DNA from: Bacteroidales bacterium
Lineage (GTDB): Bacteria > Bacteroidota > Bacteroidia > Bacteroidales > VadinHA17
Direction of reading: 5' to 3'
DNA: 41,867 bases
NCBI GenBank assembly: GCA_003141525.1
Contig: PLML01000184.1
Coordinates: forward strand, 1-41,867
Shown: one piece after another, positions 9,575-19,796 of the stretch
How the letters are laid out: every line of letters begins with the position of its first letter
Position numbering within the stretch: position 1 is the stretch's first letter
Position numbers and translations under genes: made by a program
The notes under the pieces: model-generated
What the model saw: only the letters and a program-made list of their open reading frames with translations
Databases searched by the model: none
What the model was told of the DNA's origin: nothing

Positions 9575-10593
9575 AATTAAACATTTCAATAGTTGTGAAA
9601 AGGCTGGTCTGCATATTGCTTTTTGTTGTTATAGGGCGGTCATCATTTGCTCAGCAACTACCATTATATGACCAGTATCTTTATAACAAATTTCTGATCG
9701 ACCCTGCACATGCAGGCAGTGACGGATATACCAGCTTTAACATAACTGCACGGGAACAATGGGTCGGCTACTCCGGGGCGCCCAGGACTTATTCCATAAG
9801 CTGGCAAACGAGAATACTTAAACGAAGTTATAAAATCAAAAAGACTATTTTTAACCAGACAGTCTTCACTCCAAAAAATGATGGGAAGGTAGGTTTAGGG
9901 TCCAACATCTTCAGTGACAAGAACGGACTCACTCAAAGAACAGGTTTCCAGGTAGCCTATTCATATCACATATGGCTTCAGAAAGCTACTCAACTATCTT
10001 TAGGCCTTGCTTTTACAGGGTACCACTTTATCATTAATGCAAATGCACAAAGTTTTGAAGACGCGAATGAACCATGGTTAAATGATAATTTACGCAGAGG
10101 AATATTTGTCCCGGATGTTGATTTTGGAATTTATCTTTTAAATCCCAGATTCAACTTTGGTTTTTCAGCTCTGCAATTATTTGGTGCTGCTGCCAAAATA
10201 GGTGATTATGCATACAGGAATTTCAGGATGGACAGACACTTTTATACGTTTGGATCCTATAATCTATCTGTCGGAAGCAGAACTGAAATCGAACCTTCAA
10301 TTCTTTTTAAAATATCGGAAGAACTTAAACCCCAAGTTGACATTGGTGTTACCTGCATCTATGATGATAGATTATGGGCAGGTTTGACCTACAGAACCGG
10401 CGGAGGTTTGATAGCTAACATAAGGTTCAGATATATCCCGGACAATTCTAAATGGGCTGCTTTATATTTTGGATATGCTATTGATTTTACTCTCAATGAG
10501 ATTCAATCTGTCACATATGGAACTCATGAATTGACAGTCGCTCTGAAATTCGGTGATAGTTCAAGAAAATACAGGTGGCTGGATCGATATTGA
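9571..10593 (+). CDS. PorP/SprF family type IX secretion-associated outer-membrane protein
   Basis: Signal peptide then QQLPLYDQYLYNKFLIDPAHAGSDGYTSFNITAREQWVGYSGAPRTYSISWQTRI; overlaps the upstream stop by 4 bp. Confidence 0.92.
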   Translation: MKLNISIVVKRLVCILLFVVIGRSSFAQQLPLYDQYLYNKFLIDPAHAGSDGYTSFNITAREQWVGYSGAPRTYSISWQTRILKRSYKIKKTIFNQTVFTPKNDGKVGLGSNIFSDKNGLTQRTGFQVAYSYHIWLQKATQLSLGLAFTGYHFIINANAQSFEDANEPWLNDNLRRGIFVPDVDFGIYLLNPRFNFGFSALQLFGAAAKIGDYAYRNFRMDRHFYTFGSYNLSVGSRTEIEPSILFKISEELKPQVDIGVTCIYDDRLWAGLTYRTGGGLIANIRFRYIPDNSKWAALYFGYAIDFTLNEIQSVTYGTHELTVALKFGDSSRKYRWLDRY

Positions 10594-10676
10594 TATATAG
10601 AAGCAGAACTCCCTTATATTAAAAAACCAACTCTGAGAAAAGCGACTGATAAGCCAGGTAAATTATACACAAAGAT

Positions 10677-13295
10677 TTATTCTTTTTTGATCCACACCCT
10701 GATATCTCCGCCAGTCTGTCCGGCATCGGCAAAGGGAACTAATTTCAAATTAACAGGTTTACCACTGTAGAAAGCGCTGGTACTAAATATTTGAAAACCA
10801 ACCCAGCCTTTTGGCAGCAATGTTTTTGTAATACTCTTTAGTGAAATCGAACCGGTTGATATTTTATCCATGTCTGTTATTTCAGGATTCAATACCTGAT
10901 CAACAGCTAATACCTGGGTTCCATATTTAATGGCTATGTACTCCGGGTAACTAATACCTCCATCCAGAATTTGAACCGGCGTATCAAATGAAACAGTTAC
11001 AACCTTATCCTTATCCCACAATTGTTCTATGTTCAGATATTGACCGGCAACTCCATTAAAACTTTTGCCATTTACAGCAGCTTTAAAATTCCTGCACCAT
11101 GCAGGAACGTGCAATGATAACCGGAATTCACTTTTTGTTTCGGGATTAAGAGTAATTGTTACTTTTCCCTCTTCCGGGAATTTAGTATCCATAATACATT
11201 CAATCCCAACTTCTTTTCCATCCTTTGCAAAAACCTTATCCGTGAGTTTTCCTTTCGAATAAAGATTGATGTCAAAGCCATTATCCGAATTTTTTGAGTA
11301 AGCCAATTCAGGAATTGCAGCAATTCCTCTTGGTAAACTTGCAAGGCAGCAATGCCCGTTAATATTACAGCGGTAAGGCTTTTTACCCTGTAAGGCAGTG
11401 TAATAGCTCACGCAGCCCGTTTCCGGATTTTCGGCTGCAAATAAATGGTTGTATATTGTTTTTTCAATTTCGTTGATATATTTTGGTTCGCCAGTGAGAT
11501 AATAAAGAGCCTGGCTGAACTGAAGCCAGGTTACTGTCACACAACCTTCGCCCATGTTTACAGCATTTCCGGCAGGCAGTACAAAATCTTCCTGGAATAG
11601 CTCCCCCTTGCTTGCAGTTCCTGTAATATATAGCTTGTGAGTCGCAATATCTTTCCATGCATTTTCGGCAGCTTTCAATAATTTTTCATTGCCTGTTAAC
11701 TGGTACAGCTTTACAATCCCTGTAAGATTCGACATCATTTCATAAGCCTTTGCATCAGCTGTTTTGTCAACTTTTCCGAAAGTAGTCAGGGTTGAGATTA
11801 TTTTAGGTCCGTTCTCATATTCATACGCTTTTATAATATATATGCAAAAATCGAGATACTTTTTATCACCGGTAAATCGGTACAGATAAGTCATAGGTTC
11901 AAGTACGCTTGTAGAGGCCATACCCACATGTGGTGACAAATCAATAATACTCCGCTGACCTTTGTTTTCGCCAAAAGTGCGACATAATAAATCCCCCATT
12001 TTCACAGAGGTCTCCAAAGCAGGCTTATACCCTGTAACAGCATAATAGCTCAGCAAACCTAACATATTGTATTTGTGTGCCCAGACATCCCATTCTGTCC
12101 AGTAATTAGCGGGTGAATAGGTTCCCAGATAGCCATCTTCATTCTGGCATGCAATTAAAATATCGACGATACGATCCATCTGCGTTTTTAACTGATTGTT
12201 CTTTGTAGAACGCCATACACGACTGGCTGCATGAAGATACTTTCCCGTGTATTCCCCTACCCAGGTTTGTTTTCCGGGACGGTTGTAATAGCATTCTAAA
12301 ATTCCTGTTTCATCAATATTGAGCAATCGCTGAGTAAGGTTTGCATTCAGCCGGTCATTCATATAGCCACCAAAAGTGATATTTTCCAGGCCAAACGGAC
12401 TTGATTTATCCGGAACAGTGAGTTTTACAACAGGATATTCAAATTTTTCATTCATATGGTTACCAGGTTTATAGGAAAAAAGTGTGCTGTATTTTAATGT
12501 ATCGGCCAGGGATTTTGCAGTGAAAATATATTCAATTTTGTAGGTATTCGGTTCTTTTATAGATACCTCAGAAGTACAGGAAGTGTCTGCTTTTTCTCCG
12601 ATTACAATATGTTCATCTTTTTGAAAAACAACTTCTTTACTTTTTGGATCATAAACCCTTATTCTTAAATCGCCTTGCAGTTTTTCAACAGCAGTCCTGA
12701 GGTGAAAAATCAATGTTTTATTAAATTTTGAATTTGGTGATGTGAATGCGGAAGGCTTATCATATGTCATAAGTATTACGACATCCGACAGTCTTGCATC
12801 TCCAATTTCATGAGGGCTTCCGTACATGCCGCCATTTCCTCCCGTATCCTTCACGCGGATGGCAATCACATTTTCTTTGTCCCACTTAATCAGATTAAAA
12901 GGAATTAGATATGACCTGTCAGTATCCCAGCCATCAGTTTCTCCAATTTTCCTGCCGTTAAACCATGTCTCATCAGCATCATCAATCCTGCCTAAAGAAA
13001 TCCGAACTGCTTTTAGCAATTCGTTTTTCTTTTTAAGTGAAGATGTAAACACCGCTTGAGTGCGATACCATGCAATCCCGTCGTAATCGGAATAGCCCTG
13101 GGTTTCCCAGAAACTATCTACTTTAATGGTTTTCCATGACTTATCATTAAAATCTGGTTTGGAAAAGTCGGCATTATCGCCGGTTTGAAATTTCCATTCT
13201 TTTGGAAGTTCAATAGAGTCGTTTGTTTTCTGATTGGTTGCACACGAAGTGGCAAACATGCTGATAATAATGGCAAAAATGAATTTTGTTTTCAT
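10677..13295 (-). CDS. GH127-type beta-L-arabinofuranosidase (DUF1680) lipoprotein with N-terminal GH2-like sugar-binding domain
   Basis: Lipoprotein leader; NIDETGILECYYNRPGKQTWVGEYTGKYLHAASRVW..., QNEDGYLGTY, CVTVTWLQFSQALYYLTGEPKYINEIEKTIYNHLFAA, GHCCLASLPRGIA. Confidence 0.88.
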   Translation of the reverse strand: MKTKFIFAIIISMFATSCATNQKTNDSIELPKEWKFQTGDNADFSKPDFNDKSWKTIKVDSFWETQGYSDYDGIAWYRTQAVFTSSLKKKNELLKAVRISLGRIDDADETWFNGRKIGETDGWDTDRSYLIPFNLIKWDKENVIAIRVKDTGGNGGMYGSPHEIGDARLSDVVILMTYDKPSAFTSPNSKFNKTLIFHLRTAVEKLQGDLRIRVYDPKSKEVVFQKDEHIVIGEKADTSCTSEVSIKEPNTYKIEYIFTAKSLADTLKYSTLFSYKPGNHMNEKFEYPVVKLTVPDKSSPFGLENITFGGYMNDRLNANLTQRLLNIDETGILECYYNRPGKQTWVGEYTGKYLHAASRVWRSTKNNQLKTQMDRIVDILIACQNEDGYLGTYSPANYWTEWDVWAHKYNMLGLLSYYAVTGYKPALETSVKMGDLLCRTFGENKGQRSIIDLSPHVGMASTSVLEPMTYLYRFTGDKKYLDFCIYIIKAYEYENGPKIISTLTTFGKVDKTADAKAYEMMSNLTGIVKLYQLTGNEKLLKAAENAWKDIATHKLYITGTASKGELFQEDFVLPAGNAVNMGEGCVTVTWLQFSQALYYLTGEPKYINEIEKTIYNHLFAAENPETGCVSYYTALQGKKPYRCNINGHCCLASLPRGIAAIPELAYSKNSDNGFDINLYSKGKLTDKVFAKDGKEVGIECIMDTKFPEEGKVTITLNPETKSEFRLSLHVPAWCRNFKAAVNGKSFNGVAGQYLNIEQLWDKDKVVTVSFDTPVQILDGGISYPEYIAIKYGTQVLAVDQVLNPEITDMDKISTGSISLKSITKTLLPKGWVGFQIFSTSAFYSGKPVNLKLVPFADAGQTGGDIRVWIKKE

Positions 13296-13349
13296 ATATA
13301 TTATTCAATATTATGCTAAATTCAGGGCAGCCGGCTTTTTCAGTTAGTT

Positions 13350-15071
13350 TCAATTTACAACCACAACCGTACTCCCTTTCGTAACTCCATTTTCGTTAAA
13401 TACATCAATCGTGAAATAGTATTTCAGGTCTCTGTTAAAGCTTCTGAATATCAGCGAATCAGCTCCAAGCACCTCGTAATTGTTATACAGCTTACCTGCC
13501 TGAGCACCATACCGAATGTTGTAACCTGTGGCATTAAAATCCATGTTCCACTTTAGTCTGACTTCACGTTTATCAAATTGTGTGCGTGTCACGGTGAAAT
13601 TTTTAACTGCTTCTGGTTTGTTTCCCTGACCATTACCAAAGATCCTGAAACCTGATAAAGCGAATGTGCCATCGGGCACATGATAATTTGTAAGTCGGAC
13701 ATAACGGGTTTTTTCAGGACTTTTAAGCTGAATATAATCATGCGGAATGTCAGTTTTACTGGTTGTTTTGTCTGCCAATAATTTCCAAGTTTTATTATCA
13801 TCGGAACATTCCAGAAGGTACTGATAATAAATATTCGGGTTACGGTTGTACAGTTTTGTCTGGTTTTCGGCAAAATTAATTTGAATGGCGTTTATAACTG
13901 ATTCACGCTGTAAGTCAATGGTTATCCATTCACCTTTATTTCCGGTTTTTGCACTCCAGTATGTACGGATTTCTTCATCCGCAGCATTGTTTTTCGGGTA
14001 GGCGGGCAGTTCAGATGAAACTTCAACAGGTTTATTATAAGAAAGTAACATCCATTGAGGGAACAATTCATCCGGACCAGATATTTTTTTCCGGGGTATT
14101 GAAAACGGAAAATCACCAAAACCGGTATAAGTATAAAATGTGCCATCCTTATCAAAAAAAACTGGAAATAAACCCAGCCGGCGCTCGAACATGTGCTTTT
14201 GAGAAATGGTCATGGTTGTGATATGCCAGTAATTCCCATATTTATCCTGGAACGTGCAACTATGTCCGGCACCGGCAATGAAACCCCCGGGCTTATATGA
14301 AAACGGGTTATGTAAGGCCACTTTGAAAGGACCTAATGGATTGTCAGCAATGTATACGCCATCGCAATAACTTTTATACTGGGTACCCGGCGCGGCGTAT
14401 TGAAGGTAGTATTTGCCATTATGCTTAGTCATCCAGGCGCCTTCAATCCATGGTTGATCTGTCTGGTTGTTGTAATCGCCGTTTATTTCCCAGCCATATT
14501 TTTCTTTATAACTATTGAAACATCCTGCCGGTTTGCCTTTAGGATTAAATGTCACCGGGTCGAGTTCAACTGCGTAAATTGGTTCAGTGTTCGAACATCC
14601 GTAATAAAAATAGAGACGGCCATCATCATCGAGAAATAAATCCGGATCGGTCATTCCAATTGGAAAAGCAGCATTGGCAATTTTCCATTTACCGGTTTTG
14701 GGTTCCGACGTTTTGAAAATTGAAACCGGGGCTTTACCCGAAGCCATAAAATACAAAGTATCTCTTATTGCTACAACAGCAGGAGCATAATCTTCAAAAG
14801 GCAGTTCGGATGAGGTAATGAAATCCCAATCAATCAAATTGGCCGAATGCCAGTATCCGCCTGACTTGGAAGCAAATAAATAATACTCATCTTTAAATAA
14901 TACGATGACCGGGTCTGCAGCTTCGCGACGTGAAGGTTCATCGAGGCAAAATCTGTAACTCAGATTAATCGGATTACATATGGTTGTATCTGCAGATTTT
15001 GTTTTAATATCAGTACATGACAATATCATCAAAATGGCCACTGAGAAAAAAAAGATACGAATAATCTTCAT
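13350..15071 (-). CDS. GH43 family glycosidase with F5/8-type C (discoidin-like) and FN3-like C-terminal domains, lipoprotein
   Basis: EAADPVIVLFKDEYYLFASKSGGYW..., AIRDTLYFMASGKAPVSIFKTSEPKTGKW, MTDPDLFLDDDGRLYFYYG; start taken at MKIIRIFFFSVAILMILSC rather than the track start at 15182. Confidence 0.87.
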   Translation of the reverse strand: MKIIRIFFFSVAILMILSCTDIKTKSADTTICNPINLSYRFCLDEPSRREAADPVIVLFKDEYYLFASKSGGYWHSANLIDWDFITSSELPFEDYAPAVVAIRDTLYFMASGKAPVSIFKTSEPKTGKWKIANAAFPIGMTDPDLFLDDDGRLYFYYGCSNTEPIYAVELDPVTFNPKGKPAGCFNSYKEKYGWEINGDYNNQTDQPWIEGAWMTKHNGKYYLQYAAPGTQYKSYCDGVYIADNPLGPFKVALHNPFSYKPGGFIAGAGHSCTFQDKYGNYWHITTMTISQKHMFERRLGLFPVFFDKDGTFYTYTGFGDFPFSIPRKKISGPDELFPQWMLLSYNKPVEVSSELPAYPKNNAADEEIRTYWSAKTGNKGEWITIDLQRESVINAIQINFAENQTKLYNRNPNIYYQYLLECSDDNKTWKLLADKTTSKTDIPHDYIQLKSPEKTRYVRLTNYHVPDGTFALSGFRIFGNGQGNKPEAVKNFTVTRTQFDKREVRLKWNMDFNATGYNIRYGAQAGKLYNNYEVLGADSLIFRSFNRDLKYYFTIDVFNENGVTKGSTVVVVN

Positions 15072-15099
15072 TAATTTATAATTAATAGTCGTATAAATA

Positions 15100-16632
15100 T
15101 CAACCAAGTTTTCCAACCAACTTCTCGACCTCCACAAGTATTTCACACGATTTAACAAGTTCCTGCATTGTTGTATGGTCATGATAAAGAGGGCGATCTA
15201 TATCAAGGAATTCGACATGCTTCCTGATCACCTCCCATGCTTTCTGCACACCCTTGCCAAATTTATACTCTTCTTTCCTGAAGTCAAGGGCCTGTGCAGC
15301 AGCCATAAATTCAATGCCAAGAATACCATAAGCATTATCGAGTATCTGGAAATTCTTAATTGCTGTATTCATACCCATCGATACAAAGTCTTCCTGGTCA
15401 GCAGCTGCCGGGATAGACTGTATGGAAGCAGGAGCAGAAAGTATCTTCTGTTCAACGATCATCATATCGGCAGTATACTGACTCAGCATTAGTCCTGAAA
15501 ACATACCGGCTCCTTTTGTCAGGAAATCAGGTAGCCCGACACTTAATGCAGGGTTATTCAACCTGTTCATCCTTCTTTCGGACAATACACTTACCATAGT
15601 TATGCATGCTCCTGCCATATCCATAGGAACCGATACGGGGGAACCCTGGAAATTAGCCCCGGATAGCTGAATATTGAGATCAGGGAAAAAGATAGGGTTG
15701 TCACCGACACCATTCAGTTCGATCTCAACTTGTGAACGTGCATATGCTAGTGCATCATGGGCTGCTCCAATTACCTGGGGTGTTGAGCGCATTGAATAAG
15801 CGTCCTGTACCTTGCTCTTAACTCTACCCTCTTTAAGATCGCCTCCATTCACACACAGGTTGATCGCATTTGCACTCCTGACAGCTCCTTTGAAGCCTCT
15901 AACCTCATGAAGCAAAGGTGTGTAAGGTTTCATATTTGCCTTGAGGGCCTCGAGGGACATGGAGGCTGCAATCTCAGCCTGTTTGAGCCAGTTATTTGCA
16001 TCATAAAGAAATATGGCGCTCATGGCTGTCAGCACATTTGAACCGTTTATGGTTGCCAGTCCGTCACGTGCCATAAGCCCGGGAACCGGGATTCCGGCCC
16101 TCTCCATAGCCATTTTACCATCGAGTAATTCGTCTTTATAATAAGCCTCACCTTCGCCCATCATCAGCAGTGCGATCTGAGACATTGGAGCAAGATCCCC
16201 GCTTGCCCCGACTGAACCCTTCTGGCATACATAAGGAGTAACACCTTTATTTAACATTTCTGTAAGCGTCTCTGTTATTATCAGCCTGTTCCCCGAGTTG
16301 CCATGGGCATGTACATTAATCCGTCCGAGCATAGCACCCCTGACATATTCAACAGGCGCGGGGTCACCTATGCCTGCAGCATGGTTATATACCAGGTACT
16401 TCTGGAAATCCTTTATCTGGTCATCGTTCAGAACAACCTCTGAAAATTCGCCGATACCTGTATTTACTCCATACATTATCTCGTGTGCATCAATCTTTCT
16501 TTCAAGCATAGCCCGGCAACGGTTAATCCTCTCTCTCGCTTCGGGATGAAGTTCTACCTTCTGACCATGCCGTGCAACATTTACTATATCTTCAATTTTC
16601 AGGTTTGATCCTGTAATAATTAACTTGTCCAT
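15100..16632 (-). CDS. MIO-type aromatic amino acid / histidine ammonia-lyase family protein
   Basis: MIO triad GSVGASGDLAPMSQ; YGVNTGIGEF; LVYNHAAGIG; GDNPIFFPD; start set to MDKLIITGSN at 16632. Confidence 0.93.
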   Translation of the reverse strand: MDKLIITGSNLKIEDIVNVARHGQKVELHPEARERINRCRAMLERKIDAHEIMYGVNTGIGEFSEVVLNDDQIKDFQKYLVYNHAAGIGDPAPVEYVRGAMLGRINVHAHGNSGNRLIITETLTEMLNKGVTPYVCQKGSVGASGDLAPMSQIALLMMGEGEAYYKDELLDGKMAMERAGIPVPGLMARDGLATINGSNVLTAMSAIFLYDANNWLKQAEIAASMSLEALKANMKPYTPLLHEVRGFKGAVRSANAINLCVNGGDLKEGRVKSKVQDAYSMRSTPQVIGAAHDALAYARSQVEIELNGVGDNPIFFPDLNIQLSGANFQGSPVSVPMDMAGACITMVSVLSERRMNRLNNPALSVGLPDFLTKGAGMFSGLMLSQYTADMMIVEQKILSAPASIQSIPAAADQEDFVSMGMNTAIKNFQILDNAYGILGIEFMAAAQALDFRKEEYKFGKGVQKAWEVIRKHVEFLDIDRPLYHDHTTMQELVKSCEILVEVEKLVGKLG

Positions 16633-16860
16633 ATTATTTATTTTAATTGAAACTTTGAAAAGACAATATCCGGCCAGATTGATTCCTGCCATATGTTATC
16701 ACTGCTTTAATGTAATTATTGAGTTACAGAGGTCTTGGGACGACCTAATAAAGACCGGCGCGATTCACTTTTATTTTGTATTCAAGTGCTACATTTCTCA
16801 TAACCGGGAGATGAAATTTTTTATAAAAGTATACAATTTAATCCACATTTATCCTATTGC

Positions 16861-17027
16861 TCATAGAATCACCTCCAGGATCGAATGGATTTTAAGCTCC
16901 GGAACCAAAACTTTCGATACCCCGTCCATGTAATCAATTTCCAGCTCCCGGCCACCAGGCTGTAAAATTATTTTCGGTGGTCTTTGGGTTGTTTTTATCA
17001 AAACTGTCAGATCTTTCAACAAAGGTA
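16861..17027 (-). pseudogene. C-terminal remnant of a secreted carbohydrate-active enzyme (orphan beta-sandwich tail)
   Basis: Reverse frame reads ...LKDLTVLIKTTQRPPKIILQPGGRELEIDYMDGVSKVLVPELKIHSILEVIL*; upstream in-frame TAG; no start. Confidence 0.35.
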
Positions 17028-17163
17028 CCTAAGATATTTCTTTTCTTAAATGAAAGAAAAAATCAAGAAACTGCCATTAAACTATCAACATAATTAACCA
17101 ACTTTATAGATAGGATTTTGGAACAAAACACCTCAAACAAATGAATATAAACAGTTACAGATC

Positions 17164-18627
17164 ATGCAACTAAGTCTATATAAACTTCTTACTTTAATAT
17201 TATTGGTTCAATTATCGGTCGGCTGTAAAAAGATTAGCAATGAAGATCCATCGTCTCATCCAGCAGCTGAATTAGCCAAAATAAGCATAACAATAGATAA
17301 ATCTGTAAACTATCAGACTATAGATGGTTTTGGATTTTTTGGAGCTGAAGATGTCTGGTGGGCAACTCAAAACCTTTGGAGCGATGCATGGGGCGATAAA
17401 ATCATTAACGATCTGGGAATCACCATCTGGCGAAATGAATGGGATCCTCCGGCTACTCCCGATGCAGCCCAGGATGCTGACTGGAATAAACAAAAACCGG
17501 TTGTACAGGGACTTAAAGCCAAAGCCGATCTGTATGGTGTTAATCTTAAATTCATTATCTCTATCTGGAGCCCTCCTGCTGATATGAAATGGTTATGCAA
17601 TTTTTCCTGGGCAGGCGATGCCAGTGCCACACGGAATGCCGGCCAGGTTTCCACTAAAAATGGTGGCACACTCAATCCGGGTAAATACACTGATTACGCC
17701 GACTGGCTGAAATCATGCATACAGTCATATAAAGATGCCGGAATTGACCTGTACGCATTAAGCCTGCAAAACGAACCTTTGTTTTCCGAGCCATATAATT
17801 CATGCACATATACTACCGCATGGTACTGTGATTTGCTTAACCATGTCGTTCCTGAAATCAAAGCGGTTTTTCCGGATGTGAAGATTTTCGGTTCTGAAAA
17901 TATGCTGGAGATGGAAGGCAAGAGTGATAACTGGCCATATTTCTATCATCAGGCAATCAAAAACGATACTGCTGCCCGAAACAATATTGATATTCTGGCA
18001 GTTCACGGCTATTCCGACGGAGTTTCGGCAACTTCAGGTTCCGAACTTGCTAAAATGTGGACAAATCATTTACAACAGTTCTCGGTTCCACTGAACAAAC
18101 CCGCATGGATGACTGAAACATCTGGCTATTCTGATGCCTGGGTCAGCTCGGGTATAACTCCGGGCGCATTTAACCTGGCCATGGATATTTATTCCGGATT
18201 AAACTATGGCAATATGCAGGGATGGGTCTGGTGGCAGGGAAGCGAGGCCAGCGGTATAAGTAACTACTCACTAATGAGCAACAATATATGCGGAAAAAAA
18301 TATTATGTCTCAAAGCATTTTTACAGATATATTCGTCCAGGTGCAATCAGGGTGAAAAGCACTTCCGACGATCTGGAGGTTTTTGTAACGGCATTTGAGA
18401 ATCAGACGAAAGGGACCAATACCATTGTCATTATAAATAATGGAAGCGAAGCCAAATCACTATCAGTTCTGGGAGATGATCTTCCGGCTGTTTTCACCAT
18501 CTACCTGACTACTTCCGGAAGTGAAAACTGTAAAGAAGCAGGTACTTTAAATTCCGGACCGGATAATCATTTTGAAATCCCCGCAAAGAGCGTTGTAACA
18601 CTGCAGGCAGGAGGCGATCCACTTTAA
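17164..18627 (+). CDS. GH30-family glycoside hydrolase, lipoprotein
   Basis: Leader LILLVQLSVGC; QTIDGFGFFGAEDVWW; LYALSLQNEPLF (acid/base) and PAWMTETSGYSDAW (nucleophile); C-terminal beta domain. Confidence 0.9.
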   Translation: MQLSLYKLLTLILLVQLSVGCKKISNEDPSSHPAAELAKISITIDKSVNYQTIDGFGFFGAEDVWWATQNLWSDAWGDKIINDLGITIWRNEWDPPATPDAAQDADWNKQKPVVQGLKAKADLYGVNLKFIISIWSPPADMKWLCNFSWAGDASATRNAGQVSTKNGGTLNPGKYTDYADWLKSCIQSYKDAGIDLYALSLQNEPLFSEPYNSCTYTTAWYCDLLNHVVPEIKAVFPDVKIFGSENMLEMEGKSDNWPYFYHQAIKNDTAARNNIDILAVHGYSDGVSATSGSELAKMWTNHLQQFSVPLNKPAWMTETSGYSDAWVSSGITPGAFNLAMDIYSGLNYGNMQGWVWWQGSEASGISNYSLMSNNICGKKYYVSKHFYRYIRPGAIRVKSTSDDLEVFVTAFENQTKGTNTIVIINNGSEAKSLSVLGDDLPAVFTIYLTTSGSENCKEAGTLNSGPDNHFEIPAKSVVTLQAGGDPL

Positions 18628-18677
18628 TTTACCCATTTATTGAGCTTAAACCTATTTAATTAAATAAATCTTAGTCT

Positions 18678-19607
18678 ATGAAAACACTTTATCAAGCTTT
18701 TTTTGTAATATTTTCCCTTTTGCAATTTGCAAATATGGCAGGACAGGATACCTCGATGCCCTTATACAGCGGAACTATTCCAAACTCAAAGAATACCAAT
18801 GGAAAGGAAAAAATTGAACACCAGGATATTACTACCATCAGCAATGTTCAGGTACCGGGAATAGATGTTTATCTCCCTACCAAACGTTTTGCCACAGGAC
18901 AGGCTGTAGTAATTTGTCCTGGTGGCGGGTACTGGATTCTGGCTTATGATCTGGAAGGTACAGATATCGCTAAATATCTGAACTCTATCGGTGTGGCGGG
19001 AATAGTTCTTAAGTATCGTTTGCCAACCTATGGTAACTGTATTGAACCTCATAAGGTTCCACTGATGGATGCACAACGGGCAATGCGGCTGGTCCGTTCT
19101 AATGCCTCACGATGGAACATTGATCCGAAAAAAATCGGGATAATGGGATTTTCTGCCGGTGGCCACCTGGCATCCACCCTGGGAACACATTTTGACTATG
19201 GCAACCCGGCCGCTGCCGATTCAGTGGAGAAATTAAGCTGCCGACCTGATTTCATGATCCTCATGTATCCTGTTATTACTTTTACGGATTCATGCATGCA
19301 TAAAGGTTCCAGGGATGCACTTCTTGGGAAAGATCCTGACATAAATCTTGTGAAGTACTATTCAAATGAGTTGCAGGTTAAGAAAGACACTCCTCCGGCA
19401 TTCTTTGTGCAAGCTGATAATGATACAGGCGTGCCGGTTGAAAATGCACTTCTGATGTACAGAGCGCTGCGTGCAAAAAAGATCTCAGCCGAGTTGCATA
19501 TAATCTCTGAAGGCGAACATGGGTTCGGTCTGGGAATTGGTAACGATCATATCGCCAGTTGGACAAACAATCTGAAACTGTGGCTTAAATGGCTTAATAA
19601 ACAATAA
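18678..19607 (+). CDS. Secreted alpha/beta hydrolase (acetyl-xylan esterase / BD-FAE-like)
   Basis: AVVICPGGGYWILAYDLEG; IGIMGFSAGGHLAST nucleophile elbow; PAFFVQADNDTGVPVENALLMYRAL; GEHGFGLG. Confidence 0.88.
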   Translation: MKTLYQAFFVIFSLLQFANMAGQDTSMPLYSGTIPNSKNTNGKEKIEHQDITTISNVQVPGIDVYLPTKRFATGQAVVICPGGGYWILAYDLEGTDIAKYLNSIGVAGIVLKYRLPTYGNCIEPHKVPLMDAQRAMRLVRSNASRWNIDPKKIGIMGFSAGGHLASTLGTHFDYGNPAAADSVEKLSCRPDFMILMYPVITFTDSCMHKGSRDALLGKDPDINLVKYYSNELQVKKDTPPAFFVQADNDTGVPVENALLMYRALRAKKISAELHIISEGEHGFGLGIGNDHIASWTNNLKLWLKWLNKQ

Positions 19608-19796
19608 TCAGTAAATAGTAAATAAACTTATAGCTCATTTTTACTTTTCCCGGATATGAATTACTATGCCGATAAAAAGTTTAAACGATGGTTCAACCAA
19701 TTGAATTAACAAAAATAATAAATAGTAAGCCACTTACCCGGATCAAATTGTGTTTAAGTCTTTAAAAACTATTATTATTGTTAAAATTTTGATACT

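Noticed and set aside
10677-13295. Calling the 10677-13295 protein a GH2 enzyme from its N-terminal domain
   Set aside because: Only the N-terminal sugar-binding domain is GH2-like; the catalytic part matches the GH127/DUF1680 pattern.
15100-16632. Calling a hut (histidine utilisation) operon
   Set aside because: No urocanase, imidazolonepropionase or formiminoglutamate genes in the window; only the lyase is present.
17272-18006. Several minus-strand ORFs opposite the GH30 gene
   Set aside because: Antisense shadows of a clear glycoside hydrolase frame.
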